Below are positions 1 through 5,840 of a stretch of 20,149 bases of DNA, in pieces. The position numbers and the translations under genes are program-made. Location: the NCBI GenBank assembly GCA_031430575.1, contig JANPBT010000063.1:1-20149 (forward strand), written 5' to 3'. Under the pieces are notes generated by a model that saw only the letters and a program-made list of their open reading frames with translations, did not search any database and was not told the origin of the DNA. The first letter of the stretch is position 1. The number at the start of each line of letters is the position of its first letter. This DNA comes from JANMDS01 sp031430575 (GTDB lineage Bacteria > Pseudomonadota > Gammaproteobacteria > Burkholderiales > Casimicrobiaceae).

Positions 1-237
1 GTTGGCGGTGGTGGCTTTTAACGCGGCTTGGGCGGTGGCAAGCTTTTTGTAGTTCGCCGGAGTGCGCTGCTGGGCGAAGGCTTGGGCGGCGCGATTGACA
101 CTTTGCGATAACTGGCGCGCGCGGGTGGTGGCAAGATTTTCTCCAGCGCTGGAAGGCGATAACTTTTGATTCCAATCATATTCAATGATCTTAGCGTTGC
201 CAGTACCCTTAGAACCCGAAATCGAAAAACCGCCCAT
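1..237 (-). CDS. Unrecognised protein, C-terminus cut by window edge
   Basis: Reading the minus strand from an ATG at 237 gives 79 open codons that run off the left edge. The product begins MGGFSISGSKGTGNAKIIEY and becomes rich in Ala, Gln and Thr, with an amphipathic helical look (for example RAAQAFAQQRTPANYKKLAT). There is no signal peptide or membrane segment in the visible part. An AAGGGA stretch about 10 bases upstream of the ATG can serve as ribosome binding site. A sigma-54 promoter candidate lies about 180 bases upstream on the same strand. I do not recognise the family, and the missing C-terminus may hold the informative domain. The start is inferred from the ribosome site and from the open frame; there is no homology support. 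Confidence 0.6.
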   Translation of the reverse strand, partial: MGGFSISGSKGTGNAKIIEYDWNQKLSPSSAGENLATTRARQLSQSVNRAAQAFAQQRTPANYKKLATAQAALKATTAN

Positions 238-413
238 GAGATTTTTATCCCTTAAATTAACGAAAGTCTTGCCGCTTGAATTGAGTTTGGAGAAATTCTT
301 TTTTACAGCCGCTTACAAAAACGGATGAAAATATTCCCGCCCTTTACACATCCAACACCAGAGCACCTAATCTAAGCTCGATAGATTCACACTCTTGCGC
401 TTTCCAAGCATCA

Positions 414-430
414 ATGCAGTAATCGTGCCA
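414..430 (-). promoter_or_regulatory. Candidate sigma-54 (-24/-12) promoter
   Basis: On the minus strand 430 to 415 reads TGGCACGATTACTGCA. This matches the sigma-54 consensus TGGCACG-N4-TTGCA except for one base, and the GG and GC dinucleotides have the required 10-base gap. It points toward the truncated gene starting at 237 and would give a leader of roughly 165 bases. The match is seen in the sequence; function is inferred, and no activator site was identified. Confidence 0.5.
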
Positions 431-670
431 GCGGCTAAATCTCAGAATCACACTGCGGCGCGAAAGTGCGGTAGCGCGCTATTAAAAGTGGGAGATGACG
501 ATCAATCCGCGAGCGAAAATGTGCACGTCTGTTGCTCGCGAATTGAATAAAACGCCTCCTAAGGCAATCCAGCGTTGCTGTATCTTTGCTTTACTTTTTT
601 GGGCGCAAGTAGATCGAGACCCGCTGCACTGCTTGTGCATGAAATTCAGCTGGAATCATTTTTTTCAACA

Positions 671-754
671 AATACCTGCGGCGCAGATTTAGCACTTTTT
701 GAACACGTTTGTGAATCTAGCGAATAAAAACTCAGGAATCTGCGCCGCAGGTAT
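671..754. repeat. Inverted pair of the CTGCGGCGCAG repeat (copies 1 and 2)
   Basis: The left arm at 671-690 reads AATACCTGCGGCGCAGATTT (core 676-686). The right arm at 737-754 is its reverse complement (core 740-750). The 46-base spacer has T- and A-rich tracts next to each arm. The arms could pair into a long hairpin. The pair lies between divergent genes and ends 17 bases before the uvrB -10-like hexamer, so here it is a promoter-region element and not a terminator between converging genes. Confidence 0.9.
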
Positions 755-771
755 GAAATGGGGCGAGAGCT

Positions 772-777
772 TATACT
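772..777 (+). promoter_or_regulatory. -10-like hexamer abutting uvrB start
   Basis: TATACT lies 6 bases before the uvrB ATG at 784, and there is no good Shine-Dalgarno sequence there. Transcription starting at the usual distance would begin at or next to the A of the ATG, giving a leaderless message. No strong -35 box is visible; the expected position falls in the end of the repeat. Confidence 0.4.
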
Positions 778-783
778 GTACGT

Positions 784-2799
784 ATGCTCATCACCTACCC
801 CAACAGCCCTTTTAAACTCCATCAGCCTTTCGCACCGGCGGGAGATCAGCCGCAGGCGATTGAAAAATTGCTTGAAGGCTTGAACGATGGCTTGAGCATG
901 CAGACGTTGCTCGGCGTGACTGGCTCGGGCAAGACCTTTACGATGGCGAACGTGATCGCGCGCACCGGCCGACCAGCAATAGTGATGGCACCCAACAAAA
1001 CCTTAGCCGCGCAGCTTTATTCCGAGTTTCGCGAGTTTTTTCCTGAAAATGCGGTGGAGTATTTCGTGAGCTACTACGACTACTTTCAGCCCGAAGCCTA
1101 CGTGCCGTCGAAAGATCTATTCATTGAAAAGGATAGCTCGATCAATGAGCATATTGAGCAGATGCGGCTGTCAGCGACTAAGAGCATCATTGAGCGGCGG
1201 GATACGATTATTGTCGCCACTGTCTCTGCGATTTACGGCATCGGTGATCCAGTCGATTACCACTCGATGATTTTGCATTTGCGTGAGGGCGAAAAAATAG
1301 AGCAGCGCATGATGATCCGGCGCCTGACTGAGATGCAATATAGCCGCAACGAGTTGGAATTTAAGCGCGGCCTCTTTCGCGTGCGCGGTGATGTGATTGA
1401 TATTTTCCCTGCTGAAAACGCAGAGACGGCAGTGCGGGTGACGCTCTTTGATGATGTAGTGGAATCGATCGCGCTCTTTGATCCGCTCACTGGCCATGTG
1501 ATGCAAAAGCTGAAGCGATTTACGGTATTTCCGAGCTCGCATTATGTAAGCCCGCGCGATAACGTTTTGCGCTGTATTGAGCTGGTCAAAGATGAGTTGA
1601 TTGTGCAGCGCGATCATTTTCTCAATACCAGCAAATTGCTCGAAGCCCAGCGCATCGAGCAGCGCACCCGCTTTGATATTGAAATGATGGTGGAAATTGG
1701 TTTTTGCAAAGGTATTGAAAACTATTCGCGCCATCTTGCGGGGCGCGCTGCAGGCGAGCCTCCCCCGACACTGATTGATTATTTGCCACGCGATTCCTTA
1801 TTATTTCTCGATGAATCGCATGTGCTCATCGGTCAGCTTGGCGGCATGTATCACGGGGATCGTGCACGCAAAGAAAATCTGGTGAACTACGGTTTTCGTT
1901 TGCCATCGGCGCTGGATAATCGCCCACTGCAATTTGAAGAGTTTGAGAAATTGATGCCGCAAACGATCTTCGTATCCGCCACGCCTGCGGCGTACGAAAA
2001 GCGCGTAACCGGGCAAGTGGTGGAGCAAGTCGTGCGGCCTACGGGCTTGGTTGATCCTATTTTGATCGTTCGCCCAGCGCGCACGCAGGTGGACGATTTG
2101 CGCGTGGAGCTTGCTGCGCGCATCGCATTAAAAGAGCGGGTGTTGGTCACGACATTGACCAAGCGCATGTCAGAAGATCTCACCGAATATCTTAACGATC
2201 ATGGCATTAAAACCCGATATCTACATTCTGATATTGATACCGTCGAGCGGGTTGAAATTATCCGAGATTTGCGCTTGGGAGAATTTGATGTGTTGGTGGG
2301 TATCAATCTTTTGCGCGAAGGGTTGGATATTCCCGAAGTCTCGCTCGTGGCCATTATGGACGCCGATAAAGAGGGTTTTTTGCGCTCTGAGCGCTCGCTG
2401 ATTCAGACCATCGGCCGCGCCGCGCGACATATTAATGGCACGGCAATTTTGTACGCCGACAAAATTACCGATTCCATGAAGCTTGCGATGGGAGAGACAG
2501 AGCGCAGGCGCAACAAACAGCTCGACCACAATATCGCAAACAATATCGTGCCTAAAGGGGTCGCAAAGCGCATTAAAGATCTCATCGATGGCATCTATGA
2601 CCCTGACCAGGGCAAAGAGGATCTGAAAAAAGCCGTGGCCAGCGCTAAACAAAGCGGCATGAGCGAAAAAGATCAAGAGAAGCGGCTCAAGATGCTCGAA
2701 AAAGAAATGTTTGATGCCGCACGTAATCTGGAATTTGAAAAGGCAGCTAAGTTGCGCGATGAGTTGCGACTTGTAAAGGAAAGACTGCTACGGTCGTGA
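784..2799 (+). CDS. uvrB: Excinuclease ABC subunit B
   Basis: UvrB is the DNA-damage verification helicase of nucleotide excision repair. It is loaded by UvrA and then recruits UvrC for the dual incision. The 671-residue product matches the normal length (E. coli 673). Walker A GVTGSGKT is at residues 44-51, the beta-hairpin YYDYFQPEAY that inserts behind the lesion is at 97-106, and the helicase DESH motif is at 343-346. The C-terminal motifs include GINLLREGLDIPEVSLVAIM and QTIGRAARHINGTAILY. A C-terminal UVR domain (about 628-668, LEFEKAAKLRDELR) is the UvrC contact. The start at 784 aligns with family N-termini (SPFKLHQPFAPAGDQPQAI). No convincing LexA box was found upstream. The gene stands alone, with a terminator candidate after it. 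Confidence 0.98.
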   Translation: MLITYPNSPFKLHQPFAPAGDQPQAIEKLLEGLNDGLSMQTLLGVTGSGKTFTMANVIARTGRPAIVMAPNKTLAAQLYSEFREFFPENAVEYFVSYYDYFQPEAYVPSKDLFIEKDSSINEHIEQMRLSATKSIIERRDTIIVATVSAIYGIGDPVDYHSMILHLREGEKIEQRMMIRRLTEMQYSRNELEFKRGLFRVRGDVIDIFPAENAETAVRVTLFDDVVESIALFDPLTGHVMQKLKRFTVFPSSHYVSPRDNVLRCIELVKDELIVQRDHFLNTSKLLEAQRIEQRTRFDIEMMVEIGFCKGIENYSRHLAGRAAGEPPPTLIDYLPRDSLLFLDESHVLIGQLGGMYHGDRARKENLVNYGFRLPSALDNRPLQFEEFEKLMPQTIFVSATPAAYEKRVTGQVVEQVVRPTGLVDPILIVRPARTQVDDLRVELAARIALKERVLVTTLTKRMSEDLTEYLNDHGIKTRYLHSDIDTVERVEIIRDLRLGEFDVLVGINLLREGLDIPEVSLVAIMDADKEGFLRSERSLIQTIGRAARHINGTAILYADKITDSMKLAMGETERRRNKQLDHNIANNIVPKGVAKRIKDLIDGIYDPDQGKEDLKKAVASAKQSGMSEKDQEKRLKMLEKEMFDAARNLEFEKAAKLRDELRLVKERLLRS

Positions 2800-2814
2800 T
2801 ACGCTCGGGCTCAC

Positions 2815-2841
2815 GCGCAGTAGGGATGCGCTTTTATTTTT
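2815..2841 (+). terminator. Candidate intrinsic terminator after uvrB
   Basis: GCGCA (2815-2819) and TGCGC (2827-2831) form a 5-bp stem with a 7-base loop, followed directly by TTTTATTTTT. The stem is short but the T tract is good, and the position 16 bases past the uvrB stop fits. Confidence 0.5.
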
Positions 2842-2859
2842 AACCCCGAAAGAAAAATC

Positions 2860-3345
2860 ATGGCCACAAAAGCAGATTTCAGTGCAGACGAATGGAAAAC
2901 CGTAATTGGCGCGATGCCGATGACTGGGCTCGCAGTTGCGTGCGCCAGCCCGAACGGCCCGCTCGGCATCATGAAGGAAATGATGTCCATCGGCATGGCC
3001 ATGGCGGATGTGTTGAAAGCAGGCTCGAGCAACGCGCTCATCAACGCCGTGATCGAAGACGTGAAGGCGCGCGGCACTAAGCCAGAAGCACCGGCTGGTG
3101 TTTCCAGCCCAGAGCAGGCGGTCGCGGCGGCGATAGCGCAGATCAAAACCGTTGGCGTGCTTGTTGACCAAAAGTGCGGCGTGGACGAGGGCAAAGAGTT
3201 CAAGACGTGGTTGGTCTCAATTGCGAATCGCGTGGCCGAAGCTTCATCAGAAGGTGGCTTTTTTGGCATCGGCGGCGTGCGGGTGTCTGACGCTGAGAAA
3301 GCGGCAGTCGCTTCAATTGCTGCTGCGCTTGGGCTTGCCGCTTAA
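2860..3345 (+). CDS. Conserved-looking protein of unknown function, 161 residues
   Basis: This is a soluble, Ala-rich protein without signal peptide. It begins MATKADFSADEWKTVIGA, has a helix-forming middle (MPMTGLAVACASPNGPLG, then IMKEMMSIGMAMADVL), and ends in a Gly-rich motif AEASSEGGFFGIGGVRVSDA (about residues 127-146). From memory, unnamed proteins of similar length with the same start pattern and the same EGG-F-GG-VSDAEKA ending occur in other bacteria, but I cannot name a Pfam family. A GAAAGAA stretch just upstream of the ATG may serve as ribosome site. The gene lies alone between the uvrB terminator candidate and a hairpin before marC. Codon use looks like that of its neighbours. 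Coding status is well supported; function is unknown. Confidence 0.85.
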   Translation: MATKADFSADEWKTVIGAMPMTGLAVACASPNGPLGIMKEMMSIGMAMADVLKAGSSNALINAVIEDVKARGTKPEAPAGVSSPEQAVAAAIAQIKTVGVLVDQKCGVDEGKEFKTWLVSIANRVAEASSEGGFFGIGGVRVSDAEKAAVASIAAALGLAA

Positions 3346-3361
3346 AAACTGAAAGCGCATC

Positions 3362-3394
3362 AATCTGCGTCGCAAAATCCTGCGGCGCAGATTT
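3362..3394. repeat. Repeat copy 3 with a degenerate mirror arm, forming a tight hairpin
   Basis: An exact core is at 3380-3390 (flanked CCTGCGGCGCAGATTT), while AATCTGCGTCGCA at 3362-3374 is an inverted copy with altered outer bases. The two arms pair over about 12-13 bp with one mismatch and a loop of about 6 bases. This is the only pair whose arms nearly touch. It sits between the 161-residue gene and marC on the same strand and could terminate the upstream transcript; the following sequence has only a weak T run. Confidence 0.75.
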
Positions 3395-3421
3395 AGGCCT
3401 TTATAGATTGTCTGCGTCATC

Positions 3422-3427
3422 TAAACT
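3422..3427 (+). promoter_or_regulatory. -10-like hexamer abutting marC start
   Basis: TAAACT ends 6 bases before the ATG at 3434, the same spacing as at uvrB. No Shine-Dalgarno sequence is present in CTAAACTAGCGGCATG. This suggests a leaderless message for the operon. The -35 region is weak. Confidence 0.35.
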
Positions 3428-3433
3428 AGCGGC

Positions 3434-4081
3434 ATGGAGTTCGCTGCTTATTTAAAAACATTTCTGGGTCTCTTGGCCATCGTCGATCCGTTCATCGCCG
3501 TGCCGATGTTCCTCGCGCTGACGCCGCATGCGAGTGGGAACGATCGTAAACGGATCGCGCGTATCGCTGCGGCGACAGTCTTTTCGGTGTTGTTAGCCGC
3601 GCTTTTCATTGGTGAGCCATTGCTTTCATTTTTTGGCATTTCGCTCCCTGCGTTTAAAGTCGCAGGCGCTGCGATTTTGTTCATGGGAGCCATCTCAAGC
3701 TTTAATGCTACGCCCGGTCGCGTCCGGCAAACCCCAGAAGAAGAAGCCGAGGCGCATGATAAGCACGCGATTGGCGTCGTGCCCATTGGCATTCCGCTGC
3801 TCGCAGGCCCCGGTGCAATCTCAATGGTGATTGTGTACGCGACGGGTCATTCAACGACTAAGCTTTCTGATCTTGCTCATTACTCCGGCATGGTCGGCGT
3901 GATTGCGTTGGTTGCCATCATTACTTGGCTTTGCCTGCGCGCGGCGCAGAAGGTGGCGAAGCGATTAGGGGTCACGGGCATGAATGTCGCAACCCGGGTT
4001 GGTGGGTTGATTACGGCTGCGCTCGCGGTTGAAATTTTCGCTTCGGGTTTGCTCGGGCTTTTTCCAGGATTAAAAACATGA
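3434..4081 (+). CDS. MarC-family integral membrane protein
   Basis: The 215-residue inner-membrane protein has six predicted hydrophobic segments (about 5-30, 41-62, 68-90, 112-137, 150-170, 189-211), as in the MarC/YchE/YhgN family. Family hallmarks are LAIVDPFIAVPMFLALT (14-30) and VPIGIPLLAGPGAIS (116-130). Members have no settled function; the old link of MarC to multiple antibiotic resistance has been disputed. A charged cytoplasmic loop (about 95-111) links segments 3 and 4. The stop overlaps the next gene's start as ATGA, so the two are translationally coupled. The start has no ribosome site, consistent with a leaderless transcript. Confidence 0.9.
   Translation: MEFAAYLKTFLGLLAIVDPFIAVPMFLALTPHASGNDRKRIARIAAATVFSVLLAALFIGEPLLSFFGISLPAFKVAGAAILFMGAISSFNATPGRVRQTPEEEAEAHDKHAIGVVPIGIPLLAGPGAISMVIVYATGHSTTKLSDLAHYSGMVGVIALVAIITWLCLRAAQKVAKRLGVTGMNVATRVGGLITAALAVEIFASGLLGLFPGLKT
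4066..4069 (+). promoter_or_regulatory. Shine-Dalgarno for the operon-internal phosphatase gene
   Basis: AGGA lies 8 bases before the ATG at 4078, inside the end of the marC-family gene. It shows that genes inside operons here do use a ribosome site, in contrast to several first genes with a -10-like hexamer next to the ATG. Confidence 0.5.
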
Positions 4082-4584
4082 AGCCCGTCAGCATTCTCAT
4101 GGTCTGTATGGGTAATATTTGTCGCTCGCCCTCGGCGCATGCCGTCTTCGCGCGCAAGGTCTACGATGCCGGGCTTTCCATGCGCATCCGCATCGATTCA
4201 GCGGGCACCTTCGCTGGGCATAAAGGGGAGCCGCCAGATAAGCGCGCGCGGGCGCGCGGCGCGCAACGTGGCTACGATTTAGAGCCATTGCGCTCGCGCC
4301 CATTGCGCACCGCCGATTTCGCCCAAAGCACTTACATCATCGTGATGGACGAGATGAATTTGCGCGAAGTCAATAAGCGTGCGCTCGAAGCTGGCTTCGC
4401 CGGCACAGTGGCGAAGTTGCTTGATTTTTCACCCTACCCAGCGCAGCATGGTGACGATGTGCCCGATCCCTACTACGGGCCGCAAAGTGGCTTTGATGTG
4501 GTGTTTGATCTGATCGAGCCGGCTTGCGATGGGCTTTTGCAACACATCATTGCGCATGATTTTGCGCGCGCGCGCGGCAGTTAA
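4078..4584 (+). CDS. Low-molecular-weight protein tyrosine phosphatase
   Basis: This is a cytoplasmic phosphatase of the LMW-PTP family (168 residues, usual 150-165). The P-loop VCMGNICRSPSA contains nucleophile Cys10 and phosphate-binding Arg16 (C-X5-R). The general acid Asp130 sits in DPYYG, and a DSAGT motif is present (40-44). All catalytic residues are intact. Family members dephosphorylate phosphotyrosine proteins or small phosphate esters. There is no polysaccharide or tyrosine-kinase operon beside it, so the Wzb role is not supported here. Its ATG overlaps the marC-family stop, implying co-expression with that membrane protein. The 3' end contains an alternating GC run (4564-4576) that encodes ARARGS. 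Confidence 0.93.
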   Translation: MKPVSILMVCMGNICRSPSAHAVFARKVYDAGLSMRIRIDSAGTFAGHKGEPPDKRARARGAQRGYDLEPLRSRPLRTADFAQSTYIIVMDEMNLREVNKRALEAGFAGTVAKLLDFSPYPAQHGDDVPDPYYGPQSGFDVVFDLIEPACDGLLQHIIAHDFARARGS

Positions 4585-4598
4585 ATTCAACCGCATCT

Positions 4599-4645
4599 AA
4601 GCCCAAAAATGCCCAAATCTGCGCCGCAGGTAGAGGGCTTTTTTT
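4599..4645 (+). terminator. Possible terminator/RBS overlap containing repeat copy 4
   Basis: AAGCCC (4599-4604) can pair with GGGCTT (4635-4640), followed by a T run. Single repeat copy 4 (4615-4632, core 4619-4629, reverse orientation) lies in the loop. The right arm overlaps AGAGGG (4632-4637), the Shine-Dalgarno candidate of the MFS gene at 4647. If the stem forms it would both end the phosphatase message and hide the ribosome site. The 6-bp stem with a large loop makes this tentative; the repeat copy itself is certain. The left side (CCGCATCTAAGC) may be a decayed second arm. Confidence 0.4.
4615..4632 (-). repeat. Single repeat copy 4 upstream of the MFS gene
   Basis: AAATCTGCGCCGCAGGTA carries the exact core at 4619-4629. 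Inward (leftward) it continues as GATTTGGGCATTTTTGGGC on the complementary strand, the clearest example of the longer unit ending in a GGGC-T5 tract. It ends 14 bases before the downstream ATG. Confidence 0.9.
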
Positions 4646-4646
4646 C

Positions 4647-5840
4647 ATGAAATCAGCGAGCTTTATTTTTATCTTTACAGTCGTTCTGCTCGACGTGCTC
4701 GCACTCGGCATTGTGATCCCGGTCTTGCCGTTACTGATCACTCAATTCGTAGGCGGCGATTTGTCTAAAGCTTCGTATTGGGTCGGAATCTTTTCGACGC
4801 TCTGGGCGCTTGGGCAATTTGCGTTTTCGCCCTTGATCGGTGCGCTTTCAGATCGATTTGGCCGTCGTCCTGTGGTGCTGCTTTCGTGCTTCGCGCTCGC
4901 GGCAGACTACGCACTGATGGCGCTAGCGCCCACGCTCACTTGGCTGCTCATCGGGCGCGTATTGTCCGGGCTCTGCTCGGCAAATGCGGTCGCGGCTACG
5001 GCCTATATTGCAGACGTGACCCCCGCCGAAGAGCGGGCGGCAAAATTTGGCATGCTCGGGGCAGCTTGGGGCTTAGGCTTTGTGCTGGGCCCAGCGTTTG
5101 GCGGCTGGCTCGGCGGCTTTGATTTGCGCTTGCCTTTCTGGGTGGCTGGTGGCGTTACGCTTGGCAACGCGCTCTATGGCTTTTTTGTGTTGCCTGAATC
5201 ACTACCAAAAGCAATGCGCGCACCGTTTGAATGGCGTAAGGCAAATCCCATTTCGGCGCTTCAACTCATCGCGCAAGTGCCAGGCATTTTGTCGCTCGCT
5301 AGCGTTAATTTTCTCTACAACATCGCGCACTATGTGTTCCCCACCGTTTTCGCGCTTTACACCAGCTACCGCTACGGTTGGTCGCCACAAGTCTTAGGCT
5401 TTACGCTCGCGGCCGTGGGCGTGCTGACCATGATCGTGCAGGGTGGATTGGTGCAGCCGATTGTTCGCGCCATTGGTGAACGCAAAGCCATGTGGCTCGG
5501 CCTCGGCGCGGGCGGCGTTGGGTTCGTTGCGGCGGGTCTCGCACCGAGTGAAATGTGGTTTTGGGCGGCTCTGCCTGCGATGTCGCTCATGGGCATTTTC
5601 AGCCCCGCTGTGCAGCAAAGTATGACCCGCAAAATGCCACCAGAAGCGCAAGGGCGATTGCAAGGATTTAATGCCTGCATCGTCGGCGTCGCTGGGTTGA
5701 TTGGGCCGACACTCTTCACCGCGCCGTTCTCGGCCGCCATTGTCGGCAACCCAAATGCGCCATGGGCCGGCATCTCGTTTTTGATTGCAGCGGGGTTGAT
5801 GTTTGGCGGGATTTTGCTGACGCTGCATGAGCCAGATTAG
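4647..5840 (+). CDS. MFS exporter, DHA1 family, TetA-like
   Basis: This is a 12-segment inner-membrane, proton-coupled exporter of the major facilitator superfamily. The 397 residues match the size of class A-G TetA proteins. TM1 carries LDVLALGIVIPVLPLL (Asp16). Motif A, GALSDRFGRRP, is intact at 65-75. TM4 and TM5 carry GRVLSGLCSANAVAATAYIA and the motif C-like GLGFVLGPAFGG. The Asp, IVIPVLP and ADVTP elements resemble TetA of the tetracycline exporters, but chromosomal relatives have varied or unknown substrates, so resistance should not be assumed. A Shine-Dalgarno AGAGGG lies 9 bases before the ATG. It may form its own unit or read through from the phosphatase gene 62 bases upstream. Confidence 0.9.
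   Translation: MKSASFIFIFTVVLLDVLALGIVIPVLPLLITQFVGGDLSKASYWVGIFSTLWALGQFAFSPLIGALSDRFGRRPVVLLSCFALAADYALMALAPTLTWLLIGRVLSGLCSANAVAATAYIADVTPAEERAAKFGMLGAAWGLGFVLGPAFGGWLGGFDLRLPFWVAGGVTLGNALYGFFVLPESLPKAMRAPFEWRKANPISALQLIAQVPGILSLASVNFLYNIAHYVFPTVFALYTSYRYGWSPQVLGFTLAAVGVLTMIVQGGLVQPIVRAIGERKAMWLGLGAGGVGFVAAGLAPSEMWFWAALPAMSLMGIFSPAVQQSMTRKMPPEAQGRLQGFNACIVGVAGLIGPTLFTAPFSAAIVGNPNAPWAGISFLIAAGLMFGGILLTLHEPD

Larger units (their letters stand above)
238..783. other. 546-base gene-poor gap upstream of uvrB
   Basis: This stretch separates the minus-strand gene ending at 237 from uvrB. It holds the sigma-54 candidate near 414-430, the inverted repeat pair at 671-754 and the uvrB promoter. An open frame at 495-692 looks like chance: its last codons (IPAAQI) are simply the repeat read through, it has no convincing ribosome site, and it resembles no family I know. 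I see no RNA gene. Confidence 0.5.

Noticed and set aside
495..692. 65-residue open frame before uvrB
   Set aside because: Ends inside a repeat arm (IPAAQI), lacks a ribosome site and has no family resemblance.
686..700. Half CIRCE-like TTAGCACT beside the first repeat arm
   Set aside because: The mirror half GAGTGCTAA is absent; it is part of the repeat's inner flank.
775..795. LexA/SOS box at uvrB (CTG-N10-CAT)
   Set aside because: The right half does not match CAG, and the site would overlap the start codon; too weak to call.
3935..3951. Possible repeat copy in the marC-family gene (CCTGCGCGCGGCGCAG)
   Set aside because: Core spacing is wrong; it encodes an ordinary Ala/Arg stretch.
4564..4576. 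Alternating GC run (possible Z-DNA) at the phosphatase 3' end
   Set aside because: It encodes ARAR and similar GC runs occur elsewhere in these genes; composition explains it.
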